64,000 bases of DNA, from assembly GCF_018691265.1 (NCBI RefSeq), contig NW_024881283.1, forward strand, positions 10,039,731 through 10,103,730. Direction: 5' to 3'. Both the position numbers and the translations under genes were made by a program. This document shows positions 1 through 25,477 of this stretch, in pieces; position 1 is the first letter of the stretch; each line of letters opens with the position of its first letter. The DNA comes from Tyto alba (lineage: Eukaryota; Chordata; Aves; Strigiformes; Tytonidae). The notes beneath the pieces were generated by a model. The model was not told the DNA's origin. It searched no databases and saw only the letters and a program-made list of their open reading frames with translations.

Positions 1-1799
1 TGGCGCGGGCGCCCGGCGGCTGCTGCGGGGGGACCCCCCCCACCCCCAGCCCCGGTGGGGCTTTTGCGGGGCGAAAAGAGAAAGGAAAGGGATTAAAGCC
101 AGGCCCCGTCGGTGGGGAAGACCCTGCGGCCGTGGGAGCCGGTGTTCCCCGGAGACGGGCGGCGGGAGCCCCGGGTGGGGGGGTTCCCACGCTTCGCCTG
201 CTTGAAAAATCAGAAATCAGCCCGGCCCGGGGCTCCGTGCAACTTTGGTAAATATTCACCGCAAGAACCGACCCTCCCCAGCCCACGCGGCTGCCCCAGC
301 ACCGGCCTCTGCTCCCAGTCAGACACTGCTGGGTGGTTACTTATTGACTGGGGGATGCCTCTACCCCAGAGACGTCGCCGGTGGCCGACCCCCGCTCAAG
401 GGTGCTGATGGCAGCCGGGGCGGTGCGGTGCGGGGGGGGGGCCCCGTGTGCCGAGGGGGCCGTTAGCGGGACAGGAATCCAGCAGCAGCTGGGCGATCGC
501 CCGCCGTCATGGCTGAGCCACCGCGCTGGGAGCGCGGGGGCTGCCCGGGCTGGCGTTGCCTTACATGGCTACGTCCCCGGGACGGCACAGCCTGCACTTG
601 CTCGGCTGCGAGCCCCCCCCCCCTCCCCAGGCCTGGCACCAGCTCTTGGGGTGGTTGATCCAGGCTGGGGAAGCGCCAGCGTCGCCTCCATCCTTGGCAG
701 GAGCGGGGCACGGTGCCCAAAGAGGCTGAGATATCTGTGCTCCCCCATCGCCCGGCCCTGAAGTGCAGGGGAGCAGCCTGCGAGCGCCGGGTCCCCTCCT
801 GCTCCCAGCCCCGGGGGGGCAAGCGGCCGTTCCGTGCTCTCCTCTGACCCCTGCGCATCGCCCAGCTGCAGGGCTCCGTCCAGGGGAGCGTGAAGGTGGG
901 GGGCGGCCCCACGGCTGCCATGCTGGAGTGGGCATGAGTCCCCTGAGCCAGGTGGCCACCGAGCTCACCCACACCAGTCTCCACAGGCCCGGGCTGCCCC
1001 GGTGCCAAGCTGAACCCTGGCTGTCACCGTGCCGTGGGAACGGCCATGCGAGGAACAGAGGAAATGCTGCCATGCACCCGGGGGGCTGCCCGAGCCCACC
1101 AGAGCCAGCACCCAGCCCTGCACGGTGTCCCCAGGCTGCGAGTGTGGCACTGGGCTGGCACAGCTGGGGGGAACAGCAGCCTCGGTCCCCGAGCACCAAG
1201 AGTGTGACCATGGCCACCGGAGGTACGGTGTCCCCCGGTCACCGCCTGGGTCCCTGGCGGGGTCCCCAGGGTGCTGAGCTGGCTGGGTGTCACAGGGCAT
1301 GCGGGGGACATGCGCTGGCATCATGCCCCGTGGCTCTCGTTAGAGCACGGCCTGCTAACGAAGGCCCTTCCCTTTGTGGCCCCAGGTCTAGGACAGGAGC
1401 GGTGGCGGGGGGTGACTTCTACCACCCAGCCCCAAGCAGAGCCCGTGCCCGGCCAGCCCCCCTGCAGCCGGGGTGTCCCCAGGAGCCCGTTTGGGGGCAC
1501 CGGGCGGCTCTGCCGGTTCCTGCTCGCAGATGTGCCCGTGTCGGGAGGTGCTTGAAGGGGGGCGGACACATACACACCAAAACGCCGTGACCTGCCAGCA
1601 CGGCAGAGCCAGGGGACGGGAGCCAGGGCCCGGCTGCACGGTGCACGGTGCTCCGGTGCTGCCGGATGGGACTCGCCGCCCCCCAAATACAGACCCCGGT
1701 GGCGGGGGCCGGTTGCTCGTGCGGGGGGAGGCGGCTGGGGCTCCTCCGCCGATTCCTGATGCGGGGAGCCCTGGCATTGCCCCGGGACACCCCACCTCC
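1..1799. other. GC-rich flank upstream of the GH3 gene
   Basis: No gene is recognised here. The stretch is very GC-rich and open in several frames on both strands, which is expected at this composition. None of these frames shows a protein family I know or a consistent exon chain. The first 110 bases could belong to the edge of an upstream gene, but nothing in them proves it. Confidence 0.5.
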
Positions 1800-1954
1800 C
1801 CCGCGGCTCCGGGACTCCCCGTTCCGTCCCGTCCCGCCCCGCTCCGCCCCGTCCGGCGGGCGCAGGACCGAGCTGCAGCGCGCCCCGCCCCGCTGCGCCC
1901 ATCGCCCGTGGCCTTGGAGCGCCGCGCCCGTCCCGGGAACCGAGCCGTGCCGTG
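1800..1954 (+). promoter_or_regulatory. CpG-rich promoter and 5' leader of the GH3 gene
   Basis: A CpG-dense block with repeated CCCGCCCCGC-type stretches (Sp/KLF-like) lies directly before the start codon at 1955, and CpG density stays high through exon 1. I see no TATA box. A CpG-island promoter is inferred from composition and position only. Confidence 0.5.
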
Positions 1955-4900
1955 ATGCACCGAGCCGTCCCCCCTCTCTCCCGGCGGAGCGCGGCGACCC
2001 CCGGCGCGGCCGTCCCGGGGCTGGCGGGGCTCCGGGCCGCCGCCGTGCTGCTGTGCGCGGCGCTGGGCACCGGGGCGGCCCGGGAGCAGCCCTCCCCCCG
2101 CTTCCCCTTCCCGTTCCGGGACCCGGCGCTGCCGTGGCACCGGCGCCTCGACGACCTGCTGAGCCGGCTGAGCCCCGCCGAGCTGGTGCTGCAGGTGAGG
2201 AGGCGGCGGGCGGCGGCGGGGGCGGCCCCGGGACCCCCCCGCTCAGCGCCACCGGCCCGCAGGTAGCGAGGGGGGGTGCGATGGGGAACGGCCCCGCGCC
2301 CCCCATCCCGCGGCTGGGCATCGCGCCCTACAACTGGAACACGGAGTGTCTGCGGGGCGACGCGGAGGCACCGGGCTGGGCCACGGCTTTCCCCCAGGCG
2401 CTGGGGCTGGCCGCCGCCTTCAGGTACCGGCACCGGGGACAGACACCCCCCCACACACACACACCCCCGGGCTGGGACCCCCGGGGGTGCGCCTGGGGCT
2501 GCACCCAGAAATGTGAGATGGGTCCCCCGACACCCTCCCCACGCTCTCCCCGCAGCCCTGAGCTCGTCTACCAGGTGGCTAACGTCACCGCCACCGAGGT
2601 GAGAGCCAAGCACAACGACTTCGTTGCCACGGGCCGCTACGGTGACCACACAGGGCTCAGCTGCTTCAGCCCCGTCCTGAACATCATGAGGCACCCGCTG
2701 TGGGGCAGGAACCAGGTGCCAGCACGGGGGGTGGGGGGGGGTGACCCCGGGATCGGAGCAGACCACGCAGGACTGTGGCTGACTGGCTGGAGGATGACAG
2801 CAGCTCCCCGGGGTGCTGGCTGCAGGGGGGGTGTGTGGGGCTGGGGGTCCCGGCGGTGACCCACCCACGCCTCGGCCAGGAGACCTACGGGGAGGACCCG
2901 TTCCTGAGTGGGGAGCTGGCCCGCAGCTTCGTGCAGGGACTGCAGGGCCAGCACCCCCGCTACATCAAGGCCAGCGCTGGCTGCAAGCACTTCAGCGTGC
3001 ACGGGGGCCCCGAGAACATCCCCGTCTCCAGGCTCAGCTTCGACGCCAAGGTGAGCGCGGCGGGGCCGTGGGACGGTGGGCAGCCCCCCTGCCCTGGTCA
3101 CTGACCCCTCTCTGCCGCGGCGTTGGCAGGTGCTGGAGCAGGACTGGCGCACCACCTTCCTGCCCCAGTTCCAGGCGTGCGTGCGCGCCGGCTCCTACAG
3201 CTTCATGTGCAGCTACAACAGGTACCGAGCGTGGCAGGGGCTGCGGGGGGGGCTGGGCTGCCCGGGGGGGGGTGGATGGTGGCCGGCCGACCGGGCTGCC
3301 CTGTCCCTTCTCTGACAGGATCAACGGCGTTCCCGCCTGCGCCAACAAGAAGCTGCTGACGGAGATCCTGCGCGGCGAGTGGGGGTTCGAAGGCTACGTG
3401 GTGAGCGACGAGGGGGCTCTGGAGCTCATCATGCTGGGGCACCGCTACACACGCACCTTCCTGGAGACGGCGGTCGGTGAGCTCGCGGGATGGGCGCGGG
3501 GTCCCCGGGCACCCCGCAGCCGTGACGGGCGGTTTCCCTTCTCTCCGGCACGGCAGCCTCGATGAACGCCGGCTGCAACCTGGAGCTCTCCTACGGCATG
3601 AAGAACAACGTCTTCATGCAGATCCCCCAGGCTCTGGCCATGGGCAACATCACGCTGCAGGTGAGCTGGGGCGAGCGGGGCCAGGGGCAGGGAGCCAGGG
3701 CTGCCCCCACCGAGCGCCGCCGAGGTTTTGGGTGTCGGGGTCTTTGCAGATGCTGCGCGACCGGGTCCGGCCCCTCTTCTACACGCGGATGCGACTGGGG
3801 GAGTTCGACCCCCCGGCCATGAACCCCTACAGCGCCCTGGACCTGAGCGTCGTGCAGAGCCCCGAGCACCGCAACCTCTCGCTGGAAGCTGCTGTCAAGA
3901 GCTTCGTGCTGCTGAAAAACGTGCGGGGGACGCTGCCCCTCCGGGCCCGGGACCTGCCCAGCAAGCGCCTCGCGGTGAGCACCGCCAACGGAGACGGGCA
4001 GGGGCACACGGTGCCCTGCTGGCTGCTGGCTCCCTACCCCAGCCACGCAGGTGTCCCCTGCTTTGCAGAGCCACAGGCTGCATGGCGCGGGGCTGCCGGT
4101 GCCCGCCGTCACCCCTCTGCCCGCCGCAGGTCGTGGGTCCCTTCGCTGACAACCCCCGGGTGCTGTTTGGGGACTACGCGCCGGTGCCGGAGCCGCGATA
4201 CATCTACACTCCACGGTGAGACAGCACGGTGCTGCCATCCTTCTCCAGGCCCTGGGCACTGCCCGGGGCTGCTGCTGGAGCCTCTTCACCCTTCGCTGGC
4301 GGGGGGGGGGCCATCCCCAAGGTGCCCCGACCCTGGGGCACAACAGCCCCTGTGCCCTCTGCTCTTCCCTGGTGCAGGAGGGGGCTGGAGATGCTGCCGG
4401 CCAACGTCAGCTTCGCGGCGGGCTGCCACGAGCCGCGGTGCCAGGAGTACTCGCGGGCGGAGGTGGTGGGGGCGGCGGGGACGGCCAACGTGGTGGTGGT
4501 CTGCCTGGGGACAGGTAGGTGGGAGCAGGGAGGGCGCTGGGTGGGCACAGCCTGGGGAGGGGGAGCACCCCAGAGCTGGGGTGGCTCCGGGAGAGGTCCC
4601 TGTCGGCCCCCCCAAGGCAGTCGGTGCCCCTCTGCCCTGTCCGTCTTGGAGGGGGTGTAAGGGGCTGTCCCTTGGCTGTTCCCACGCAGGGACCGATGTG
4701 GAGACAGAGGCGAAGGACCGGAGGGACCTGTCCCTGCCAGGCCACCAGCTGGAGCTGCTGCAGGACGCCGTGCAGGCGGGTAGGGGCTGTGCAGGGCTGG
4801 CCGGTGTCCTGGGGGTCGGGGCCAGCCCAGAGGGCAGGGGGCTGATGGGTTGGGGCACAGGGAGGGGGAGCACAACCCCCCCCAGGGGTTCCCCATCCAT

Positions 4901-5900
4901 GGGGCACCCTGGAGCCGTCCAAGCAGCACCGGCGCGGGGCTCTTGGTGACGGCTGTCTCCCTGCAGCCGCCGGGCGCCCCGTCATCCTGCTGCTGTTCAA
5001 CGCGGGGCCCCTGGATGTGAGCTGGGCGCAGGCGCACGAGGGCGTGGGGGCCATCCTGGCGTGCTTCTTCCCCGCCCAGGCCGCCGGCCTCGCCATCACC
5101 AGGGTCCTGCTGGGTGAGGCGGGGGCCAACCCGGCTGGCAGGCTGCCGGCCACGTGGCCCGCGGGCATGCACCAGGTATGGCCGAGGTAGCCAGCAGCAC
5201 CCGTAGCCCTTCCCTGCTGCAGTGGCCGAGGGAGCTGCAGGACGCAGGGCTGATGCTCGCCCAGCCCCGCCCTCCTCCACCGGCTCCACATCCCGCAGGT
5301 GCCACCGATGGAGAACTACACCATGGAGGGACGGACGTACCGGTACTACGGGCAGGAGGCCCCGCTCTACCCCTTCGGCTACGGGCTGTCCTACACCACC
5401 TTCCAGTACCGGGACCTGGTGCTGAGCCCCCCAGTGCTGCCCATCTGTGCCAACCTCTCCGTGTCCGTGGTGCTGGAGAACACGGGGCAGCAGGATGGCG
5501 AGGAGGTGAGCACGGCTGCTCCATGGGGTACGGATGCAGCCGAGGTCCCCCCTGCCAGGGGGGCAGCTGGGGGGGGGTCCCACTGGCGCTGACTTCCGTC
5601 CCCCCCGTGCAGGTGGTGCAGCTGTACCTGCGGTGGGAGCAGCCATCCGTGCCGGTGCCGCGCTGGCAGCTGGTGGCTTTCCGCCGCGTGGCCGTGCCAG
5701 CCGGCCGAGAGACCAAGGTGTCCTTACAGGTGGTGGCCGAGCAGCGCGCCGTCTGGGCGCAGGACTGGCGCCTCGAGCCCGGCACCTTCACCCTCTTTGC
5801 CGGCGGGCAGCAGCCCGGACAGCAGACGCGGGTGCCCTCAGGGGTGCTGAGCGCACGGTTCACCGTCACCGGCGCGGCCCGGCCCCTGCGCACGTGCTAG
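1955..5900 (+). CDS. Secreted GH3 beta-D-xylosidase-like hydrolase, 14 exons, 775 aa
   Basis: Exons: 1955-2194, 2263-2423, 2556-2715, 2880-3050, 3130-3221, 3319-3476, 3557-3660, 3750-3974, 4130-4215, 4378-4514, 4690-4779, 4967-5175, 5299-5505, 5613-5900. All are bordered by GT-AG and the phases join without a break. A hydrophobic segment at about residues 27-42 looks like a signal peptide. The N-terminal GH3 barrel shows RLGIAPYNWNTE, then HPLWGRNQETYGEDP across the exon 3/4 join, K223-H224, CSYNRINGVP, and VVSDEGAL with the expected nucleophile Asp305. The second domain has GTDVETEAKDRRDLSLPG; Glu516 or Glu518 is the likely acid/base. The C-terminal part has PFGYGLSYTTF and an Fn3-like domain (VVQLYL). 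Several N-glycosylation sequons (NVT, NIT, NVS, NLS, NYT) fit secretion. The family cleaves terminal beta-xylose or related sugars; the vertebrate substrate is not known to me. The start is the ATG just before the signal peptide. Confidence 0.9.
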
Positions 5901-6030
5901 GGGTGTGGGGGGTGGCCGTGGGGCTGGGTGTTTCGGGGTGCTGGCAGAGGGGAGGGGTGCGTGGCGTCCCGTGTGCCGCGGGGAGCGTGGTTTTTTCTGC
6001 CTTGCAATAAAGCACCGGGTGCTGCTCCGC
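5901..6030 (+). terminator. GH3 gene 3' UTR with poly(A) signal at 6006
   Basis: The stop codon TAG ends at 5900. AATAAA lies at 6006-6011, so the 3' UTR is only about 125 bases long. A GT-rich stretch follows the signal, as expected at a cleavage site. Confidence 0.8.
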
Positions 6031-6251
6031 GGCGGGTGCGTGGGGCCTCCCCTCCCGTCCCCCCCCGCCCCAGCGCAGGGCTGGCTGCGTCAGTGCCCTT
6101 GTCCTGCCCCTGGGGATTTCACCCTCCGCTCCCGTCCCACCCCGGGGTGCCGCTGCAGTCCCACACCCTGCCCGTGCCCCACGCTGGCCGAGGGGCAGCG
6201 GCCGCCCAGACCCACGTGTGCCCCGGCCGGCGCACGCCTGCGCCTCCCGCT

Positions 6252-6261
6252 CTATTTATAG
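6252..6261. promoter_or_regulatory. MEF2-type site CTATTTATAG
   Basis: The ten bases match the MEF2 consensus YTAWWWWTAR exactly and sit in an otherwise GC-rich stretch. Read on the minus strand they also contain a TATA-box-like TATAAATAG. Binding is inferred. Confidence 0.35.
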
Positions 6262-6699
6262 CTGCTGCCGGGGCAGATCCAATGCATTCCCCGTGCCGAG
6301 GGGGCGGGGGATTGCCAGCGCTGCCTTCAGCTCCAGCCTGGGGGGCTCGGGAGGGCAGGGGCTGGCCCCTCTCCTGCCCAGGCAGGATCTGTCCCCAGGA
6401 GGGTGGCAGCCGTGCAGGCAGCATGGCGAGGAGCAGGGGGGGGTGCCGGGGGGGCAGAGGTGCAGCAGTGGGAGCGGGCAGGCCCGGCACTGGGCCAGGG
6501 GGCCTGATCCAGCCCTGCAGCAGCTCGGGTGGTGCTGGGCAGGGACAGGGGTCCAGCAGCGATGCGGGTGGGGAGCACGGGTGGCCGGAACCAGGCAGGA
6601 GCTCCTCGGGACGGCGATGGAGGGTCGGGATCTCCTTCAGCCCCGGGGCCAGAGGCCAAGGTGGGGCTGCCTAGGCCTGGCACCATGACATCAGGACAC

Positions 6700-6731
6700 T
6701 AATTACAGATGCGGTCTGCGATAATTACAGA
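6700..6731. promoter_or_regulatory. Paired homeodomain-type sites, TAATTACAGA twice
   Basis: TAATTACAGA occurs at 6700-6709 and again at 6722-6731 in the same orientation, 22 bp apart, about two helical turns. TAATTA is the core of many homeodomain sites. The surroundings are GC-rich, so the pair stands out. Confidence 0.35.
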
Positions 6732-8479
6732 GCGGGTGAGGGCTGTGGCAGGGCAGGGCACGGCTCAGCTCATCGCTGGCCCATTTGTCACCTGCACCCA
6801 CAGGAGATTGTCCTGCAGCAGTGGGGCTTTGTGGCCGGCCGCAATGCTGGCCCCGGGGCAAGGTGCTGGGGGGGCTGGTGGCTGCCCCGGCACACCGCCG
6901 GTACCGCACCCGTCTGCCCTGGGGCAGGATGCAGGGACAGGTCACACTGCCCCGTGGGTCAGCTGGAGCATTTTGGGGACAGGGGTTCAGATCAGCCCGT
7001 GTGGCCACGGTACCACTGTCCTGCGTGGGCCCCGAAACCGCCCTGCGCAGAGCAGCAGCGGGGGGAGCAGCCTGGGGTGTGGGGGGGCAAAGTCCTGGGG
7101 CTGGAGGAGGGAGGTGTGGGGCAGAGGGGTGGGGAGCGGGTGGGAGGGGGTGTCCCACCCTGCAGTACTTCACCCGGAGATGCTGCCGGCGCAGGTTTGT
7201 TTGCTGTCCTCGTCCCTGTTTGCAGCCAGCCTCCCTCAAGCAGGATCAGCGCGAGGCGCTGGGCACGCTGCGGGGGCCAGAGCCACTGCCGGGCCCCAGC
7301 CCGCTGGGTGCAGCCCCCTCCCCACGCCGGCCTGAGGGAGCCGTGGCAGCTTTGCACCCCACGCCGCGGCGCCCAGGAGCACGGGGAGCTCGGGGCCATG
7401 CAGCTGCTGGGGCCGGGCGGCACGCTTGTCATGAGCTCATCGGATTTTCCATCAGCGCAGGGAGCGCGGCTGTTCCCAGCACGGGGGGGGGGGGGGGGGG
7501 CTGGACCCAGGAACCCCGACGCAGAGGGGCTCTGCCTGCAGCGGAGCGATTGATCAGCGCTCTCTTTATTGTATAAGCCCATCGACTCGGGCTGGCACGG
7601 CCGGGAGCCCTCTGCGTCGCTGCCCGCACCGGCGGAGCACAGCACAGGCCCTCTACACCCGCGGCTGCCCCTTCCTCCCCGTGCCCCCTGCTCCGGGCTG
7701 GCCCCATGGTGGGGAGAAGGACCCCGGGCACGGTGGGACCCGGTGCCAGGCTGTCCCGGAGCCCCGGGGTGCTCGGCTGCTGTGGGTGATGCTCGGGATG
7801 CACAGGGCCATGGCCCCCCCAGGCAAAGGGGCTTTGGGAGCCGCCCGCCAGCACCCCCGGAGCAGGTCACGGGGTGGCCCCAGCCCCGCTCGGCCGGGTC
7901 CCTCGTGTGCTGTGGAAATGAGGGGCCGTGGGGCTGCCGCGGCCCCCTCAGAGGCTCGGCCACGCAGGCGTGTGAGCAGGGCTGTTCCCCTTCCCTGTCC
8001 CCTGGCGTCCCTTGTGTTTGTGGGTTCACTGGGACATGCTCCCGCGCCACGTGCACTCCTGTCCCCCGCCGTCCCCCCCACACCCCGGGGCTGCGCAGCT
8101 CCTGGAGCCGCGGCTCGGCCGTGCAGCATTCCCCGGCAGGGAGTCAGCCGGCGGGGGAGGCTGCCGGGAGTTTCGGGGAAGCCTCTGCTCTGGCTGAGCC
8201 GGGCGAGCAGCCGGCGGGCGACGGGGCCGGGGGCCACGGGAAGGCGGCAGCTCAGCTGCAGTTCGGGGCTCTGGGGTGTTCGGGGCGGTTTGGGGTGTAC
8301 GGCCACCTCTGCGGCGGCACAGAGCGGGGCCGCCCTGTCTGCGGGGAGCCCTCCTGCCCGCTCCCCATCCCCTGAGTCAGAGGAACACGCTTCCGGAGGA
8401 GAGGGCTGGGATTTCGGGAAACCTGTTTGCCTGGTAGGCGAGGGAGGATGGGGTGGCAGGGGATCTCCTGGCCCCGCGG

Positions 8480-8487
8480 TGACGTCA
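8480..8487. promoter_or_regulatory. Consensus CRE, TGACGTCA
   Basis: A perfect palindromic CREB/ATF site lies about 1 kb upstream of MAP7D1 exon 1. The function is inferred. Confidence 0.35.
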
Positions 8488-9299
8488 TCCCCAAACCAGG
8501 CATCTCTGATGGGCGCTGCCCGCAGAAAACTGAATCTGGTCATCAGCACGTCCCCGTGAACCCCAAGATGGGTGCTTTGCGGGGTGTCTGGCCTGGGCTG
8601 GCTGCGCGGTGAATGAGGACGTGTCCCTGGCTCCTGCTGCCCCTGCAAGCCCTAAGTGGTGTTTCCCCCTCCCCAGTTGCACGTCCCCTGCTCTTGGACG
8701 TGGTGCCGTGGCGGGCAGGCACCCGTGCCCGGGCTCTGCGTGTTCCGGCTGCCCCGTGGGATGCTGCGTGGGGCAGAGGTGGGGGCTACGCTCCTGGCCC
8801 ACCCCTGCTTGCAAGGCCGAGAGGAGTTTCACCCTGGAGCAGGGCTGAGCCAAGGCCTCTGCCTCTCCTTATCTGCCTGTTATCGAGGCGGGGAGGGATG
8901 TGGGGGCGAAGCCCTCTCCCCCGGGAGCCGGGGAGGGGGCGGCTGCTGCGGTGACTAAGGCTCACATGCAACGGGTGGGTGGTGGGGGAGGCAGCTTCGA
9001 GGCCTCACGAGCGGTTGAGGTGGGTCTCTGGGATGGGAAATCGATGTTTCTTTGGGGTGCCTGGAAATTGGGGCGCTGGTCCAAGTGGTGCTGGGTGTGC
9101 CTTGGGGTGCTGGCCACGGATCTGGCCGGGGGGGGGGGCAAGGGGGGGGAGAGGGAGCAGGGGGTGTCTGCTGCAGGGCCGGTGCTTCGCAGGTGACCAG
9201 AGTATCATAAAATGTGGGGAGTGGGAAGAGTGGGTGCGAAGCCCCAAAATCTGGGAGAGGAAGGGCTGGAGGCGGGCGAGCGTCCGAGCCAAGCTGGGG

Positions 9300-9524
9300 G
9301 ATGCTGGGCACTGCGAGGGCAGGCAGCACGGGCGGGCCTGAGGCCGGGGTGACGGGCGGGGGGGGGGGTGTCCCAGGCCGGGGCCGGGCGGGATGCGCGG
9401 CCGGGGCCGGGGCGGGGAGCGCCGTGCGTCCTCCCCCGCCGGGCCGGGGGGAGCGGGGCGGCGCGGCTCGGCACGGCGCGGCTCGGCACGGCTCGGCCAG
9501 CCCTCTGCGCCTCCCCGCCACGCC
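9300..9524 (+). promoter_or_regulatory. MAP7D1: CpG-rich promoter and leader of MAP7D1
   Basis: Extreme GC and CpG content runs up to the start codon at 9525. A short direct repeat of CGGCTCGGCACGG lies at about 9474-9500. No TATA box is seen. Promoter identity is inferred from composition and from its position before exon 1. Confidence 0.5.
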
Positions 9525-24138
<14,614 letters not shown>

Positions 24139-24760
24139 GGGCCAGGCCCCAGCAGACGTCCCCGCGGAGCCGCCACCCGTGTCCCGACTCCGGCCGCCGG
24201 CGCAGAACCGTAGCTGTCGTCAGAAGAAAGAAAACCTCACCGCTCTCCCCCCCGCACACCCGGCCCTGCCGCGGGGGGCCTGGGCGGTTTGGGACCCCGG
24301 CGAGGCGGCCGCCAGCCCCCTGCCCGCTGTGGGGACACCTCGTTTCTATCTTCAGTCTTGGTTTTATTTCGTTTTTTTTTTTAAATATGCACCTTATCAG
24401 ACTGACACCCCCACCCTAGCAGCCTGCCAGAGCCGCCCCAGACGTGTGGTGTAATACTGTAGTTATTTAACTTGCTGGGTACAATGTATGTGAATACTGT
24501 AAATAGAGCTCGGTCAGACATTCGGGACGCTTGCCTGGCCCAGCCCTGTGTGGCGTGGGAGGATTTGGGGCTCCCGGGGCTGGCGAGTTGGAGGGCTGCA
24601 GCCCCGGGGGGGGGAGGTCACTCCCCATCCCTCCGTCTGTCTGCGTGTGCCCCCCCGCGCCCGGCCAGCCCCGCGCTGCTCTCCGTGCCGTTGTGACAGT
24701 GTTATGCATCCGGACAACCTTTGCAAACAATAAAAATGGACAACTGCCCTCACCTGGCTG
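24139..24760 (+). terminator. MAP7D1: MAP7D1 3' UTR with poly(A) signal at 24729
   Basis: The stop codon TGA ends at 24138. The 3' UTR has an AT-rich part (24350-24500) and AATAAA at 24729-24734. Only about 0.6 kb separates this signal from the THRAP3 promoter. Confidence 0.8.
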
Positions 24761-25269
24761 CGTCCCTGGGGTTACGGGAACCGCGCTGCGGGCAGGCAGC
24801 CGTGCCTCTGGGGCGGGGGGGGGGGGGGGGGAGCTGACCCCCGCCTTGGGGCTCGCCGCTGGAGCCCCCCCAGCGCTGTTTGTCTGTCCCAGCTCCCCCC
24901 CGGGGGCGCGGCGGGGTTAGCCTGGCTGCTCTCTCCACACACAGCCCGAGAGCCGCGCCCTCGGGCGCTGCAACCGGCCTATAAACCAGGCAGCCGCCTC
25001 AGGGCGCGGGGACCCCGCGGCCTCCGGCTGCAATGAGGGCCGCGGCCTGCGCCGCCGAGGCCCGGGCAGCGACCGGTTCAGCGCCCGGCTGCTCCGCCCC
25101 GCCGCCCCCCTCCAAGGCGGGGGAAGCGGCGGGGGAAGCGGCGGAGGGCGGCTGGGCTGGGCTCGGCCCCCGGCGGGGAGCGGAGGAGGGCGGGCAGCCT
25201 GCGCCACGGCCACCGCCCCCGCCGCCATTTCCCGGCCGGGCCCTGCCCCTCCGTGGCGCGAGGGGCGGG
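24761..25269. other. Short GC-rich spacer between MAP7D1 and THRAP3
   Basis: No gene is seen. It includes a G run near 24818-24830 and a TATA-like CTATAAACC near 24979. CpG density rises towards the THRAP3 promoter. Confidence 0.5.
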
Positions 25270-25430
25270 CGGGGAGGACGCGGAAGTTGCGTCACCCCCT
25301 CCGCGCAGGAGCCGCTGGGAGCTGTAGTCCGCCCGGCGCCACCGTCTCGCCCAGCGCGGGGGAGGCCGGACTGCGGCTCCCGGCAGCCCCCGCGGGCGGG
25401 CGCGAAGCGGAAGTGCGTGCGGGAGGGGAG
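25270..25430 (+). promoter_or_regulatory. THRAP3: THRAP3 CpG-island promoter with ETS, CRE-like and ZNF143-type motifs
   Basis: CGGAAGT (ETS) at 25281-25287 is followed directly by TGCGTCA (CRE/AP-1-like) at 25288-25294. The complement of 25315-25330 reads GGACTACAGCTCCCAG, close to the ZNF143/THAP11 motif ACTACAnnTCCCA. A second ETS site, GCGGAAGTGC, lies at 25407-25416. This set is typical of housekeeping promoters without TATA. Binding is inferred from the motifs. Confidence 0.55.
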
Positions 25431-25477
25431 GCGGAGGCGCCTGGCTGCCGAGGAGGCCGCGGGCGGAGCGGGGTTCG
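25400..25477 (+). other. THRAP3: THRAP3 non-coding first exon (5' limit approximate)
   Basis: A strong donor, TTCG|GTGAGTG, lies at 25477/25478 at the 3' side of the CpG-island promoter. The coding part of THRAP3 starts in an exon with an acceptor at 43890, so an upstream untranslated exon is required. The transcription start is a guess from the promoter motifs. Confidence 0.55.

Larger units (their letters stand above)
6031..9299. other. GC-rich intergenic region between the GH3 gene and MAP7D1
   Basis: No exon chain or protein family is recognised. The region is GC-rich with short AT islands that stand out. These carry a MEF2-like site (6252), two copies of TAATTACAGA (6700 and 6722), a GATA pair (CTTATCT at 8868 and TTATCG at 8880) and a full CRE (8480). 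There is a long G run near 7483-7500. It may hold enhancers or upstream leader exons of MAP7D1, but none can be proved from sequence alone. Confidence 0.5.

Noticed and set aside
4204..5646. A minus-strand open frame of 480 codons over the GH3 gene
   Set aside because: It is the shadow of GH3 exons and introns in GC-rich DNA and matches no family.
6709..7576. Several overlapping + frames of 200-260 codons in the intergenic region
   Set aside because: Three frames are open at once over the same bases, a sign of composition and not of coding, and no family is recognised.
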